Positions 34,400 through 46,607 of a stretch of DNA of 64,000 nucleotides are shown here, piece after piece. Each line of letters begins with the position of its first letter. The first letter of the stretch is position 1. The stretch covers positions 1 to 64,000 of the forward strand of contig NBAZ01000035.1 of the NCBI GenBank assembly GCA_002794735.1. Direction: 5' to 3'. The position numbers and the translations under genes were made by a program. The notes under the pieces are model-generated. The model was not told where the DNA came from. It made no database searches and saw only the letters and a list, made by a program, of their open reading frames with translations. The DNA comes from Pyrrhoderma lamaoense. Lineage: Eukaryota; Basidiomycota; Agaricomycetes; Hymenochaetales; Hymenochaetaceae.

Positions 34400-37300
34400 A
34401 TGACATCGTATTACACACTTCGAGGTACGTTGCGTGTGCTCAAGATAATCTTTCTTTGGCTGATTTTCCTTCAACTAGTTTCACGATCGGACGTGCCTGT
34501 TCCCGGGAAATTAGAAGCACCAGATCTATATGTTAGAATCTTATACGGAAAAGAGAAACATAGAACGAGATCTGTCAACGAATTGCCACCTCAGTGGAAC
34601 GAGACATTTCCTATGTACGCTACACAATTGTTCGCTTGATGCAGTCTAGCTGACAATACCCTTTTTTTGATTGAAAAGCACATGCTCGAACAATGGGACC
34701 AGGTTCACAATCGAGCTCATGAAAGAGGCTATAGTACACACTAGTATTGGGGGTAAAGAATTCTATTTGGAGGAGATATTGAGGGAGAATGGAGAAGGTA
34801 AAACTTGTATATGTGTACCTATTCGTAGATTCAAACACTCATGGATGCTGAGATAGATGTTTGCGTTTCACTCGAATCAAAGTCTAAATCGCAACATTCC
34901 ATCTTCCTTTGCCTCCAAAAATCCGATGAAACGAAGAATGCTGAACTATTTCTCTTAAATCTCGCTCAAGACCTGCTTGATATTCCTTCCTATAATCTTC
35001 CCAGTTTTGCAGACAATGTCAATGCAATTTTTATAATGGCAAAGCGCATAGCAGAAAGTGGTGCATGTCGATCATTGGTGGAATTAGGCTATACTATCAC
35101 TGCTTTTGTTGAATTTGGGAACAGTATTGCAAACGTGAGTAACTTCGAGCTGTTTACTGGTGATGATTTAACGTTGGTTTGGTCGTACACAGGAAATTCC
35201 ATATGTGAAATTGGCGTGGTGCTTAACGACAGCGTTCTTAAAAGTAAGGTCTTCAGTAGGACGTACTCAAAATAGAAAGCTTAATTCTTGCAGATATTCG
35301 CTTCCCAACCTAAATTTGATGAACGGGTCAGAATCCTTGTAAAGAACCTGATGAACCTATTCTTGATCACCAAAGAGACTTCTGTCTTCAACAGTCCTTC
35401 CAATTCCCTGCGTTTGACTATCGCCAATATCCTCGAGTTCATCAAGAAGTGCAGTATCCTCATCCACAACTACGCTCAAAAGAGTTTTCTTAGTGAGTTA
35501 CAAAAAGGTTCATGTACGTCCTACGCTATTCATTGACGTGTGATTTTATCAGTCCGTTCAGTGATGCAAAATAAGAAATCTGCAATAGGGGATCTTGAAG
35601 CATCATTGGTCAATCTGAAGAAAGAGCTTGAATCAGCTTTTATGCGACAGAACGTTATCGAAACGCGAATCGAATCCCGGGTTCGAACCAGCGAGATACT
35701 TAGAGAAAGTAAGTTCTACGTACCAGGTTTCATTCGATCATTATGTATATGGGTTCATCATACTCTTGTCTATAGAACTCGAAAAAAAGCTTCAACCAAA
35801 GCACGAGGGTAGGACTGATCGCCAGCCTTGTCTAGAAGGAACACGTGTCGAGGTCTTGAATGAAATTGAGGATTGGGTAAAAGATACGAATGCACCCAAT
35901 ATTTTCTTCATTCTTGGCTGTGCTGGAACAGGAAAGAGTACGATCGCTACGACAATTGCAGAAATTTACCAGAGGAAGGGCCAGCTTGGTTCACATCAGT
36001 ACTTTCTGAGGGACAAAAGCGATCCTGTATATATTTTCCGTACTATCGCATACGATCTAGCCCGCCGATGCCAAGCAACTGCCGAAGCCATCAATTCTCA
36101 ACTTGATGCCAATGAAGTAACCTCTGCTACACCAGAGAGGGCTTTCGAAATCTTACTATTCGATCCACTCCATGCGACAACAGAGGAAAGGAAAGAGGAC
36201 AACATTCTCATTGTCCTTGATGCCTTGGATGAGTGCGGAAGCAGAGGGACGCGGAAGCCATATATCAAATTGATCAAGGAGAAACTACAGACGCTTCCTC
36301 TCAATTACCGGTTTCTTGTCACTAGTCGACCGGAGGGGGACATTGCCTCGTCCGGGGAGCTCGATAAACTGCAAATACGTCACATGAACCTAGATCATGA
36401 GTCAGACAACACTAGGGGTGATGTCCTGAAGTACTTCCAAACCAAACTTGGGGACTTGAAGGAAAGGAATTTGTTAATGATAGAACCGAGCTGGCCGTGG
36501 GACGAAAGTATGCAAATTCTTGGCGAAGCCGCTAATGGGTTATTCATATGGGCCTCAACTGCTATGAGGTTCATCGAAAACAATCATTGGGATATGGGAG
36601 GCGAACTAAAGCATCTAGTTCAAACGAAATCATTATCTCTTGAGAAGTTGTACGAGGACGCTCTTAGCCGTTCACTGAACTGGGACCAGGCTATGATAAC
36701 CAACTTCTCAAGGGTATTTTCGTTGATCATGTTTGGCAAGGAACAACTTTTGGAGACGGAGATTAACGATTTCCTAGGGTTTAGTTATGGAAAAACATGG
36801 GGCATTCTCAACTCACTACGTTCATTAGTTGCAGTTGAGCCTAACAAACCAGTTCGTTTATACCATACTTCACTATACGACTACTTGATCTCGAAAGGAG
36901 CGCGTGGAGAAGCATGGTTCATCGACGAAGAAAGGGAGAAGGCTCACATTTCGCAGCGATGCTTCGAGCTGATGGAGGAATTGAGGTTCAACATCTGTGA
37001 TTTGGAAACATCACACAAGCTGAACAAGGACGTGCCCCGACTTGAGGAACGCGTCAAAGGCAATATCTCTTCCTCACTACTATATGCCTGTCGTCATTGG
37101 GCTTCACATCTGCGGGAGGTCCCTTACTCGGAGGATCTGTGCAAACAACTCGGATCTTTCGCGCTCAATCGGTTACTGTATTGGGTCGAGGTCCTCAGCC
37201 TCACAGGCTCAATATACACTTCCCTTTTACAATCGCTGCAGAATGCTATTACATGGATAGGGGTGAGCAGTCATGGATTAAAGAATGATTCAAACTAATG

Positions 37301-39529
37301 TCTATGTAGAACAAGCACGCACAACTATCTGCATTTCTACGTGATGCCCATGCTCAGCTACTCACCTTCATAGAACCCATCTCTCAAAGTATCCCCCATT
37401 TGTATATGTCATTCCTCCCGTTAATGAAGGACTCCATCGTCGCTGAGCACTACGCCAAGCGAGCCCAATCACTGACACGGGTCGAGTATGTTGGAAACAA
37501 GCCTCGGATGGCATGTACCAGGCAAATACATGTTGGCAGTCGGGTCAATTCAATTTCATACTCGCCTAATGGTGAACGAATCGCATCGGGATCAGAAGCG
37601 GGTGTGATTGAGGTATGGGATGCGGTGAGTGGCAAACGACTCCTCGGCCCACTTCAAGGACATTCAAGAAACGTGTCGAATGTTGCGTACTCTGCAGATG
37701 GGAAATATATTGTGTCGGGGTCTTGGGATAAGACAGTGCGGGTATGGAATGCGATTACTGGTGAGAGTGTTCTAGGTCCACTTCTCGGTCATTCAGATAA
37801 GGTCACTTCTGTCACGTTTTCTGGAGACGGGAAGTATATAGCATCGGGTTCTTATGACAAGACTATCAGACTGTGGAATGCTAAGAGTGGTGCACCAATC
37901 GGAGATCCGTTGGAAGGGCATTCAAGTTTTGTGATCAGTGTCGTGTTCGCACCCAATGGACTCTATCTTGCGTCAGGATCATGGGATGGAACTACTATTG
38001 TCAGGGACATGCAAAGCAGAGAGATAACCTCCTGGCTATTCAGAGGACGTACAGATACAGCCCCTTCCTTATCATTTTCTCCAGATAGTCGCAAAATTAC
38101 GTCAGGATCAGGAGATGGCATTATTTGTGTATGGGAGGTGTCGACTGGAAAGGCATTGCGAACATTCCCCGGAGACGGCATGGGCAGTGTATTCTCGGTT
38201 GCGCACTCCAGTGACGGCAAGCATATTTTGTCGGGATCTGGTGATGGGATAGTAAGACTGTGGAACGCAGAAGACAGCGATGCTCCTCCAACAAGATTCG
38301 AAGGCCATATATACTCTGTTTTTTCCGTCTCGTTCGCACCTGATAATAAGCACTTAGCCTCAGCGTCTTGGGATGGGACTATCAGAGTCTGGAACGTTGA
38401 AAGGGGAGTGACTAGAGTAGAACCAGAGTACAAGGGACAAACACGTGCAATCAGTGCAATTGCGATTTCACCAAAAACAGGAAAGTTTCTTGTCTCCGGC
38501 TCGCACGATGCTACAGTCTGTGTTTGGAATACGGAGAGTGGAAATTTAATCAAAGGCCCTTTAAAACAGTTTGATTCGGTACTGTCTGTTGCATTTTCAC
38601 CCGATGAAAATCACTTCGCCTCGGGATCAACGGACAGATCAATACGAATATGGAATATGATCGACAATGAATTTATCACATGCAACGGCCACACTCACTT
38701 CGTTAATTCAGTCGTTTTTTCTCCTGATGGAAAGCATCTTGCTTCAGGATCTCACGACGGTTCAATCCGAATATGGGACATCGAAAGTGGCTCGTTAGAA
38801 GCAGGTCCATTTATCGGGCATACAGACTGGGTACACTCAGTCTGTTATACTCCAGTAACTCCTGACGGAAAGAAGATTGTCTCCGGATCAGCCGATAATA
38901 CTGTCCGTATCTGGAATGTTTCCAATAGCAATCTACTTTCCACTTTTGAAGGCCATTCTGGTTGGGTCAACTCTGTTGCTTACTCTCCCGATGGTTTATA
39001 TGTTGTCTCTGCATCTAATGACAATTCAATACGAGTCTGGAATGCTGAAACCGGCCAAGCAGCGTATAAACGAATAACAGATCATACGAACAGAGTTAAC
39101 TCTGTGTGCTTTTCTCCCGATGGAAAGTGGATGTTCTCCGGCTCTGCTGATAAAACTATCTGCGTATGGAACGTGTCGACTGGCGTTCTCTTCTTTCAGT
39201 CCCGTGTTTCATCAGGAGTCAACTCTGTTGCCGCTTTCCCGACGTTTGACAATAGACATATTAAATTTGCCTCTGGATCGAAGGATGGGACAATACACGT
39301 CTGGACTGTAAATGTCGAGTCCGAAGGAGAGAAATGGTGTCTGGAAGATGATGGATGGCTCACTGGAAACAACGGTAATTTACTTATGTGGATTCCCCCA
39401 GATCTCCGTCCCTCCCTCGTATATGGGCCACGCACTCTGAATACACGCTTCTCAACCAGTTTGGATACTTCAGTCTATCGAGGTGATCAGTGGACTGCTT
39501 GTTTCCCCTCTCATACTGCTCTTTCTTAG
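34400..39529 (+). CDS. NLR-G: C2-like/NACHT/14xWD40 protein, intact (1556 aa)
   Basis: Exons 34400-34424, 34479-34614, 34679-34797, 34857-35134, 35193-35243, 35294-35492, 35553-35708, 35776-37262 and 37310-39529 sum to 4671 nt in frame. The C2-like domain carries LPPQWNETFP and SNNGTRFTIEL. Exon 7 is 21 nt longer than in most paralogues and extends the coiled-coil-like segment. Walker A reads GCAGTGKS, with Cys for the usual His. Walker B is LDALDECG; SRPE and RLYHTSLYDYL are intact. Fourteen WD40 repeats follow, then the tail WIPPDLRPSLVYG. NACHT combines the YQRKGQLGSHQYF front with an EIND-type rear. Predicted cytosolic STAND receptor; the ligand cannot be inferred. Confidence 0.9.
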
Positions 39530-40480
39530 TGTTTCAATTCATTACTTATAATAATTGCCGTGCTTGGATGTCTTTATTCGCCCCATCGCAATTTTATTAA
39601 GTACTTTGACTATCTACACTTATCTTGTTGCTTACTATTATAGACATAGATTGTGACTCATATCCAAACATTCACTGACGCCAAGTAAATCAACTGTATC
39701 TTCTTTACGTCTTCAAAGCTCTTTTCTCTATTTAGTTTGTCTACAAAAGTACATACGAGTTCTCAGGTATTCCCAGTTCAGGTTGCTTCTGGAGTTTGGA
39801 GTTTTGATAAGAAGATACATATAGATTCGCTATTCAGTTATACGCGTAGTTGCTTCTAAAATCCTATTTTATGTATCATTCTTCTGTTTTGGATTATTGT
39901 CCTCTAAATATTAGTATTATACCTTTAAAGTGCTTTTTTGCACTTCTGAATATCACCTCATCAAAGTATGGTACTACTTGCTATACACAATGTAATTACA
40001 GCGTCTGCTCATTTTGATTTGAGTAACGAGTTTCTTATAGACTCATGTTGACCAAACTGTTTGATTTAATTCAAGCTCCCCTGATACACTCATAACCATT
40101 GAAGAGATGGTATACAAGAAAGAGAAAAATCGGATACATGAGAGCAGAATCAGGGTAAGAATAGGGAGATATATCGCAACAAGAAAGCAAGGCAGACTTA
40201 ATATTCCGGAACCAGGACGTGGATATAGATTATGAATGGCAACGTAACTGAACCCGGAGACATCATCGGGAACCTCCCTGGAAGAGTTTTATTCTCTCCC
40301 CTGATTGTCTACCACCCAAAAACTGAGCTACCTGAAGCTAGAGCTCAATGACTAGTAGAGCTCAGCAAGTCTATTAGACTCAGTGCGCTCTCACCGGTCC
40401 CTGATGATACGAGGGAATTATTATTTTTCACACTTGGTCGTACTTATAACTGCAGCAGGTCTCAGAGGTGAATAGCCTCT
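39530..40480. repeat. NLR 3' repeat module (copy 3), after NLR-G
   Basis: Colinear blocks with 20990-21900 and 30720-31640: catacgagttctcaggt at about 39750, a gtctaccaccc block at about 40307, and cttggtcgtactta at about 40435. The minus-strand frame seen in copies 1 and 2 is not kept. No gene. Confidence 0.65.
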
Positions 40481-40485
40481 AATTG

Positions 40486-40690
40486 ATAGAGCCTAATAAG
40501 AAGCAGAGAGCGATAGATTCAGAGTACAGGAGACTATCAGAGGACTACCCGGGGGAGGGGGGTGAATATATTAGAAGTGAATTTCATTCTCTACGGCCTC
40601 AAGTCTGTAGGCTTTTATAGCAAAACGCGAGATAAATGGTAGAGAATAAGAAACAGCATGGCTTTCAGGTGGCTACATCGCTTTACACGC
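40486..40690 (-). repeat. L1 LTR fragment
   Basis: It contains recognisable LTR blocks: agcctaataagaagcagag, a short G-rich run, and cggcctcaagtctgtaggc followed by aaaacgcgagataaa. Both ends are missing. Diverged remnant in minus orientation. Confidence 0.7.
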
Positions 40691-40729
40691 GTGCGTCCCG
40701 AGCATCTTTCGACTGGCCTAGTCTCGGCG

Positions 40730-41120
40730 TATTTGATTCTGATTGATCCAAATCACTCCGCTTCCAGATTTTTCGATTTTTACCATCATCCGGTGATGTC
40801 CATCAAGTATGCCTTGAGGCAAACTGATCAATGTAGGTTTAAACCTTCCTCCTTTTCAAAGCTTGTCCCTCTACCCTTCCCTCTAAATCGAGCCAGAGTA
40901 TTAACTATTTCAGTGTCTTATATCCTTCGCATCTCGCGTTAAGCTCATTGATTGGTCTCCTTTCTTTTAATGATACTATTGGACTTAGCTACTTGAGCCG
41001 GTAAATCAAAAGAACCGTATCTATACATGGAAGTTCCGGTCGACGATAGGAGCTGTAGAACAAGCTCTGTTAATAGACGCGGGTTCTCACCAGTTAGATT
41101 TCCCGATTGAGAACCGAATT
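40730..41120 (+). pseudogene. Relic NLR 5' end (upstream module and C2-like exon)
   Basis: 40781-40827 carries the module (ATCATCCGGTGATGTCC and GCCTTGAGGC). About 40985-41100 matches exon 2 of the NLR genes (GKSKEPYLY-like, then DDRSCRTSSVN-like) but lacks the P-x-WNETFP end and continues into unrelated sequence. Downstream exons are absent. It sits about 450 bp before the next NLR and is probably a leftover of an earlier duplicate. Confidence 0.65.
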
Positions 41121-41159
41121 ACTTCAAAAGTTTGTTGCTACCTCTGTGACTTCTCACGC

Positions 41160-41275
41160 ATGCTCAGATAGATGCGACTTCATAAGTTTGAACTTGACAA
41201 GCTTGTCAGGAATACGAAAAGTTCGTATCTCAGTATCATGTATAGCTTCTGGTATGAAAGCAAAACCCCTCAAAA
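41160..41275. repeat. Three-copy short repeat near NLR 5' ends
   Basis: A block including gtatctcagtatcatgta and cttctggtatga recurs, diverged, at about 22870-22960 and 58075-58170. Origin unknown. Two copies directly follow relic C2-like exons. Confidence 0.5.
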
Positions 41276-41528
41276 TAAATAAATTGTTGGGCAGCCGCGT
41301 TCCCGTACTTGGGTGATTACAACCTTTTGCACCATCACTACGCCCACGATCGGAGCATACTGCTTCTATATCCAGAGTCTACTAGTGGCCCCCATCATCC
41401 TGTCAATCGGCCTTGAGGCTTGGAGCCATGATAACAATGGACTTCCCCACTCACTCTGTGCTTAATCCTCTGCCCCTTCACACCTCACAGCTGTGTCCTC
41501 TCACTCAGAGTAAGATTGAATGCGAGTC

Positions 41529-44500
41529 ATGTCGAAATTTTACACCCTTCGAAGTTCGTTCCGTGTACTTCAGTTAGTCCTTAGTTGACTGACTATCTCC
41601 TTTAGTATCGCGATCAGACATAACTATCCCTGGGAAATCAAAAGTACCAGAGCTATACGTTAAGGTCTCATACGGAGATGAGAGCTGTAGAACCAGCTCT
41701 GTCAGTAGATTACCGCCTGAGTGGAATGAGACTTTTCCCATGTACGCTACCCAATCATCTATTCATCTCAATTTTTGAAGCTAAAGAAGACTTACTGTGA
41801 ACAAGTGCATGTACATGCTCGGACACCGAGAATAGGTTTACAGTCAAGCTGATGAAGAAGGGTTTGATGGATACTAGTATTGGAAGTCAAGAATGCTCAC
41901 TGGAAGAAATACTTTGGGAGAACGGTGAAGGTAATAGCAATATTACGTTTTCCTCGCGCAGACATTAGCTGAGGCAAAGTAGATGTCCGTATCCCCATAC
42001 AATCAAAGTCAGGTTCATGTGCAATATTTCTATGTCTTCGAACATCGGACAAGATGAAGAACGCAGAGTTGGCTCTCATAAATCTTGCTCACACTCTCCT
42101 GGACATCCATCCTTCTAGCCATGGCAGCTTTGCAGAGGACGTCAATACGATATTCAATACGGCTAAGCGCGTAGCAGAGAGCAAGGCATGTCAATCATTG
42201 GTGGAAGTGGGTTATACTATCACTGCTTTCGTCGAATTCGGAAACAGTATTGCAGACGTGAGCATTTCCAGACCAAATACCATTCTTGCTTCAGCCTTAT
42301 CGGACGGATTTTAGGCAAGCCCCTATTTAAAGTTAACGTGGTGCATAACAACTGCATTCTTGAACGTGAGTCTCAAACGAAAACGCTATTGAAAACGATA
42401 TACTTAATCTTCATAGATTATTGCTACCCAAATCAATACCGATAAACGGACTAGGGAACTCATAAAGAATCTTATGAGCTTATTCTCAGTCATTAAAGAC
42501 ACTTCCATTTTCAACAACCCATCTGATTCTTTACGATTAATCATCACCAATCTCCTCGAGTTCATCTCACAGTGCAGCAACCTTCTCCAAGAATATGCAC
42601 GAGATGGATTTATAGGTAAGTTGATTGTTAGTACTTGCTACCTCATGCGTTGATTGGATGTTGCTATCAGTCCGAGCGATCCTTCAGAATAAAAAAGCTG
42701 CAATAGAGGATCTTGAAACTAGACTAGCAAACTTGAAGGCAGACTTGATATCGGCATTTGAGAGGCAGGGTACTATTGAGGTGGAGATAAGAGCACTCAG
42801 AGAAGGTTAGCTTAGATCCAGGACATCATCACCATCCGCTTAGATTTACTTGTTACAGAGTTAGAAAGGAAACTTCAGCCAAAGCATGAGGGCGGGCGTG
42901 AGCGTCGAAGATGTTTGGAAGGAACACGGACAGAACTGTTAAAAGAGATAGAGGAATGGGCGCAAGATACAAGTGCACCAAATGTATTCTTCATTCTCGG
43001 TCACGCCGGTGCAGGAAAAAGCACGATTGCAACAACAGTCGCAGAAACGTATCAAAGAAAGAGGCAGCTTGGTTCGCATCAGTACTTTTTGAGGGGGAAG
43101 AGTGATCCCTCTTTCATTTTTCGTACCATCGCATATGGATTAGCAAAACGGAACAAGTCATTCGCTGAAGCTATCAGAACACAGCTTGATGACAATGATC
43201 TTGATTCCGTTACGCCGGAAAGAGCCTTCGAAATCCTGCTATATGAACCACTCCATACCGTAGTGAAGGATGGTGTACGAAAGAATGTCCTTGTTGTTCT
43301 TGATGCGTTGGACGAATGCGGGGATAGAGAATCCCGAAGGCCTTATATGAGACTGATCAAGGAGAAGCTACAGACATTACCTACCAACTACCGTTTCCTC
43401 ATTACTACCAGGCCGGAAGAAGACATTGCTACGCCTGAAGCCCTGGATAAACTGTGCCTACGCAACAGATGGCTAAATCAAGAATCACAGGGGGCGAAGG
43501 ATGACGTTCTAAAATATATTGAATTTGAGCTGGGGAAGTTGAGGGACGATGGGAGGATTAGGGAAGAATCCGAGTGGTCATGGGAAGAGAATATGAAAAT
43601 TCTAGGCAATGCTGCAGGCGGCCTCTTCATATGGGCTTCAACGGCCGTGAGGCTCATCGAAAACAATCATGGTGACATGGGAGGCGAGCTTAAGCATCTA
43701 GTTGAAACTAGATCATTATCTCTTGAGAAGCTATACGAGGACACTCTCAACCGTTCACTAAACTGGAACCTTGCTATGATAACCAACTTCTTATCGGTGT
43801 TTTCGTTGATTATGTTCGGCAAGGAGCAACTATCAGACACGGAGATCAACAACTTATTAGGACTTGACTATGGGAAGACACGAAGCATTCTCAACTCATT
43901 ACGTTCATTAGTCGCATTCGAGCCTAGCCAACCTGTCCGTTTGTACCATACTTCACTATACGACTACTTGATTTCGGAAGGAGCGCGTGGAAAAGCATGG
44001 TTCATTGACGAGAAAAAGGAGAAGGCACGTATTTCGCTTCGATGCTTCAATGTGATGGAAGAGCTTCGATTCAACATCTGTGATTTGGAAACATCGTATA
44101 AGCTGAATAAGGACGTGCTTCGACTTGAGGAACGTGTCAAAGGCAAAATCTCTGCGTCGTTACTTTATGCTTGTCGCCATTGGGCTTCTCATCTGCGCGA
44201 GGTCCCTTATTCAGAAGAACTATGCAAACAGCTCGAGTCTTTCGCATTCAATCGATTGCTGTTCTGGGTCGAGGTCCTCAGCCTGACAGGCTCGTTATAC
44301 GCTTTCCTTTTGCAATCGCTCGAGGATGCTATTACCTGGATAAGAGTGAGTGATTTTAGTTCTAAATGTGATAAAAACTAACATACATGCAGGACAAACA
44401 CGCCCAACTATCTGCATTTCTCCGAGACGCTCACGATCAACTCATCACCTTCATCGAGCCTATCTCCCAAAGTAGCCCCCATTTGTATATGTCTTTCCTT

Positions 44501-46607
44501 CCTCTAATGAAGGAGGACTCCATCGTCGCTGAGCACTACGCCAAGCGAGCACAATCACTGACACGAGTCGAGTATGTTGGAAACAAGCCCGAATGGCATG
44601 TACCAGACAAATGAATGTTGGTAGTCGGGTCAATTCTATTTCATACTCGCCTAATGGTGAACAAATCGCATCTGGATCAGAAGCGGGTGTGATTGAGGTA
44701 TGGGATATATTGAGTGGCAGACGACTCCTAGGTCCACTTCAAGGGCATTCAGACAGAGTAACGAGTGTTGCGTACTCTGCAGATGGGAAATATATTGTGT
44801 CGGGGTCTTGGGATAAGACAGTGGGGGTATGGAATGCACTCACTGGTGAGAGTGTTCTAGGTCCACTTCTCGGTCATTCAGATAAGGTCACTTCTGTCGC
44901 GTTTTCTGGAGACGGGAAGCTCATAGCATCAGGTTCCTATGATGATACAATCCGACTATGGGATGCTGAGAGTAATGGTGCACCAGTCGGAAGGCCGCTG
45001 AGAGAGCATTCAAGAGATGTGGAATGTGTTGTGTTCTCACCCAATAGATACTATCTTGCTTCAGGATCGGGAGATGGTACTATCATTGTCTGGGATGTAC
45101 AAAGCACAAATATGGTCTCCGACCCATTCAAAGGCCACTCGGGCACAGTATTTTCTCTCTCATTTTCTCCAGACAGTGAGCGAATTGCATCAGGGTCAAG
45201 GAATAGCACAATTCGTGTATGGGAGGTATCATCTGGCAATATATTACATACATTCTCTGGGGATGGAATGGGTTGGGTATGGTCGATTGCATATTCTAGT
45301 GACGGAAAACATATTTTATCGGGGTCTGATGATATTATATTAAGAATGTGGGATGCGGAAGACAGCGATGCTACTCCGAAAAGATTTAAAGGTCATACAG
45401 AATGGATACATTCCGTATCGTTCGCACCTGACAGTAAGCACTTTGCCTCTGGGTCGAGGGATGGGACGATCCGAGTCTGGGACGTTGAAAGAGGAATGTC
45501 TGATTCAGAATCAGAGGTCAAGGGACAAACAGATGTAATCGGGGCGACTGCGATTTCACCAAAAACAGGAAAGTATCTTGTCTCCGGCTCCGCAGGTGGC
45601 ACGGTCTGTGTATGGAATACAGAAAGCGGAGATTTAATCAAAGGTCCTCTAAAAGGACATTCTAATTTTATCACGTCAGTCGCATTTTCATCCAATGAAA
45701 AGCACTTCGCCTCGGGATCATATGGCGGATCAATACGAATATGGAATATGTCCGACAATATATCTATCACACGCAAAGGTCACCCTAGTGCTATTCGCTC
45801 ACTCTCTTTTTCTCCTGATGGTAAGCATCTTGCTTCAGGCTCTCAAGACAAGTCAATCCGAGTGCGGAATGTCAAAAGTGGCTTGCTGGTAGCACTCCCA
45901 TTATGTGGGCACACAGACTATGTCAACTCTGTCAATTACTCTCCTGACGGAAAGAAGATCGTCTCTGGATCAGCCGATAAAACTGTCCGTATCTGGAATG
46001 TTGCAAATGATAGACTACTTCTTACTTTTGAAGGTCATTCCGCTCCAATCCACTCCGTTGCTTACTCCCCGATGGATCATATGTAGTCTCTGGATCTGGC
46101 GACAATACAATACGAATCTGGAACACGGAAACTAGCCAAGATGCGTGTATTCCATTAACAAGCCTTGCAGATGATGGTATCTCAGTGTGCTTTTCTCCTG
46201 ATGGTAGGTGGATAATCTCCGGCACATCCCAATCTGTCTGCTTATGGAACGCGTCGACCGGTGATCTCTTCTTTCAATCCCGTGTTTCATCTCCTGTCAA
46301 CTCTGTCGCATCCTTCCCTTCGTCTGACAATAAACATATCAAATTTGCCTCTGGATCGATGGATGGGAAAATAAATTTCTGGACTGTAAATGTTGAATCA
46401 GAAGAAAATAAATGGTGTTTGGAAGACGATGGTTGGTTGACTGGAAACAACGGTAACTTACTTATGTGGATTCCCCCTGATCTCCGTCACTCACTCGTGT
46501 ATGGTCCTCGCACTCTGAATACACGCTTCTCAACTAGTTTGGACACTTCAATTTATCGAGGTGATCAATGGACTACTTGTTTTCTCTCAAATACTGCTCC
46601 CGCCTAG
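41529..46607 (+). pseudogene. NLR-H: full-length C2-like/NACHT/14xWD40 gene with two one-base deletions
   Basis: Exons 41529-41553, 41606-41741, 41806-41930, 41983-42257, 42315-42365, 42417-42615, 42671-42805 and 42859-44345 are all in frame. Walker A GHAGAGKS, Walker B LDALDECG, TTRPE and RLYHTSLYDYL are present. The exon 8 end encodes ITWIR, where paralogues have ITWIG. Exon 9 (44393-46607) has one base missing at about 44590 (NKPRMACT in paralogues) and another at about 46070 (YSPDGS). With both restored its length would be 2217 nt, a multiple of three. Blades 1-14 and the tail are otherwise intact, with no substitution stops. Either a very young pseudogene or an assembly error; reads over the two sites would decide. 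Confidence 0.85.

Noticed and set aside
40658..40942. Frame of 94 aa beginning MAFRWLHRF
   Set aside because: Starts in an LTR fragment and runs through the duplicated NLR promoter module; not a coherent protein.
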